Shown piece after piece: positions 29,477-30,462 of a DNA stretch of 30,462 bases. A program made the position numbers and the translations under genes. The first letter of the stretch is position 1; each line of letters starts with the position of its first letter. The notes under the pieces are model-generated. The model worked only from the letters and a program-made list of their open reading frames with translations. It ran no database searches and was not told the DNA's origin. Origin of the DNA: DASPKS01 sp035628035 (GTDB lineage Bacteria; Bacteroidota; Rhodothermia; Rhodothermales; Rubricoccaceae); assembly GCA_035628035.1 (NCBI GenBank), contig DASPKS010000155.1, positions 1 through 30,462 on the forward strand, in the 5' to 3' direction.

Positions 29477-30462
29477 ATGAACACCGCCCGCTCCATCACC
29501 CCCGTCCTCCTGCTCGCTTCCCTCGCCGTCGCCTTCCTCCTCACCGCCGTTTCCGCCTCGGCGCAGCGCTACGAACACCACGAGGCCGCTGGCTCGGGGG
29601 GCCTGGTCTATAGCACCCCCCTTGCGGGCCCGGGCACCGACTACGCCTGGGACATCGCCGTGGACGCCCAGGGCAACGCCTACATCGCGGGCATGAGCGA
29701 CTCGGACAGCCTGGAATCGATCCCCACCGAGAACACATACCGCTTCGGCAGTGGCGGCGGCTTCGACGCGGTAGTGGTGAAGCTGGACCAGCAAGGGCAC
29801 GTGGTGTACGTCGCCTGGATCGGGGGCGGCGCCCTCGACCAGGCGTCCAGGGTCGCGGTCGGTGCGGACGGGAGCGCCTACATCGCCGGCTACACGTTCT
29901 CCGCCGACTTCCCGGTCACGGCCGGCGCGTACGACGGGACGTTCAACGGCGGCGACATCGACGCGTTCGTGGCCAAGCTCAGCCCGGACGGGTCGCAGCT
30001 CACGTACGCCACCTTCCTCGGCGGGGGCTCCGACGACTTCGGCGGCGGCCTCGCCGTGGACGGGGCCGGGAGCGCCTTCGTCACCGGCTACACGGAGTCG
30101 GCCGACTTCCCCACCACGCCCGGCGCCTACGACCCGACCTACAACGGGTCGAGCGACGTGATCGCCGTCCGGTTGAACCCAGCCGGGAGCGCGCTCGCGT
30201 ACGCGTCCTTCATCGGCAGCAGCGGGGGCGAGATCGGCTACGACGTCGCGATCGGGGCGTCGGGCGAGGTCTACCTTACCGGGCAGGCCAATTCGCCGGG
30301 CTTCCCGACGACGCCGGGCGTGGTCGGCCCGGCGTACGGCGGCGGCCCCGGCGACGCGTTCGTCCTCAAGCTCTCGTCCACGGGCGGGCTCGCCTACAGC
30401 ACCTACGTGGGGGGCGACCAGTTCGACGACGCCAAGGGCGTCGTCGTGGACGCCCAGGGCAA
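29477..30462 (+). CDS. Secreted SBBP-repeat beta-propeller protein (runs off the window)
   Basis: The first 328 residues are visible. A signal peptide (PVLLLASLAVAFLLTAVSASA, cleavage before QRY) is followed by SBBP repeats of about 50-60 residues, seen as YAWDIAVDAQGNAYIAG, ASRVAVGADGSAYIAGYT, GGLAVDGAGSAFVTGYT, GYDVAIGASGEVYLTG and the beginning of a fifth, separated by FPTTPGAYD and DAFVAKLSPDGS segments. Such repeats form beta-propellers in surface or secreted proteins. A C-terminal sorting domain, as on the two other large exported proteins here, is likely but lies outside the window. The start at 29477 is the only one giving a signal peptide. Confidence 0.88.
   Translation, partial: MNTARSITPVLLLASLAVAFLLTAVSASAQRYEHHEAAGSGGLVYSTPLAGPGTDYAWDIAVDAQGNAYIAGMSDSDSLESIPTENTYRFGSGGGFDAVVVKLDQQGHVVYVAWIGGGALDQASRVAVGADGSAYIAGYTFSADFPVTAGAYDGTFNGGDIDAFVAKLSPDGSQLTYATFLGGGSDDFGGGLAVDGAGSAFVTGYTESADFPTTPGAYDPTYNGSSDVIAVRLNPAGSALAYASFIGSSGGEIGYDVAIGASGEVYLTGQANSPGFPTTPGVVGPAYGGGPGDAFVLKLSSTGGLAYSTYVGGDQFDDAKGVVVDAQG

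Noticed and set aside
1..30462. CRISPR arrays, insertion sequences, integrases or attachment sites
   Set aside because: No regularly spaced direct repeats, transposase or integrase motifs, or terminal inverted repeats were seen.

Overview
The window is GC-rich, densely coded bacterial DNA. It most likely comes from a Rhodothermales-type member of the Bacteroidota/Rhodothermota (FCB group); this is inference, since no rRNA or other marker gene is present. Two large secreted proteins end in type A sorting domains of the type IX secretion system (PNP motif, 'LGRRVA' core, Gly-Ala/Val-Tyr-Leu strand). Several genes are preceded by TAnnTTG boxes resembling the Bacteroidetes -7 element, few genes have a clear Shine-Dalgarno, and many products are exported beta-propellers or lipoproteins.

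Layout. 1-903: start of a Gly/Gln-rich protein and two small unknown genes, all on the minus strand. 904-1515: 612 bp without a credible gene but with several perfect hairpins. 1516-3938 (minus): a triple-PAS histidine kinase and a stand-alone receiver. 4248-8869 (plus): cyanophycin synthetase (cphA), cyanophycinase (cphB) and a Rhizobium etli ReAV-type asparaginase, which form a make/break locus for the Asp-Arg storage polymer. 8860-12332 (minus): an apparent operon of two CNNM/CorC-type membrane proteins followed by an FRG-domain protein. 12554-13417 (plus): an isolated phage-type protein with a zinc ribbon. 13476-16100 (minus): a secreted FG-GAP/VCBS-repeat protein with a sorting tail. 16449-18782 (plus): a zinc alcohol dehydrogenase, a small membrane protein and a DUF305 lipoprotein. 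18854-20611 (plus): a secreted LVIVD-repeat protein. 20703-21179 (minus): a SnoaL-like protein. 21309-25353 (plus): a PQQ-type sugar dehydrogenase lipoprotein, a propeller-like lipoprotein and a secreted arginine-deiminase-family protein with a sorting tail. 25465-27524 (minus): a second kinase plus receiver pair paralogous to the first. 27703-29208 (minus): an MFS transporter preceded by a small ORF. 29477-end (plus): a secreted SBBP-repeat protein cut by the window end.

How the genes may work together. The clearest pathway is cyanophycin: CphA builds the polymer, CphB cuts it to beta-Asp-Arg dipeptides, and the overlapping asparaginase-family gene sits where an isoaspartyl dipeptidase would be expected. 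The two kinase/receiver pairs share all catalytic domains but differ in their N-terminal sensors. Both receivers resemble NarL receivers that stop before a DNA-binding domain, so they probably act by protein contact. The exported proteins fit a cell that displays or secretes adhesive and degradative proteins. No mobile element, CRISPR array, tRNA or rRNA was recognised.
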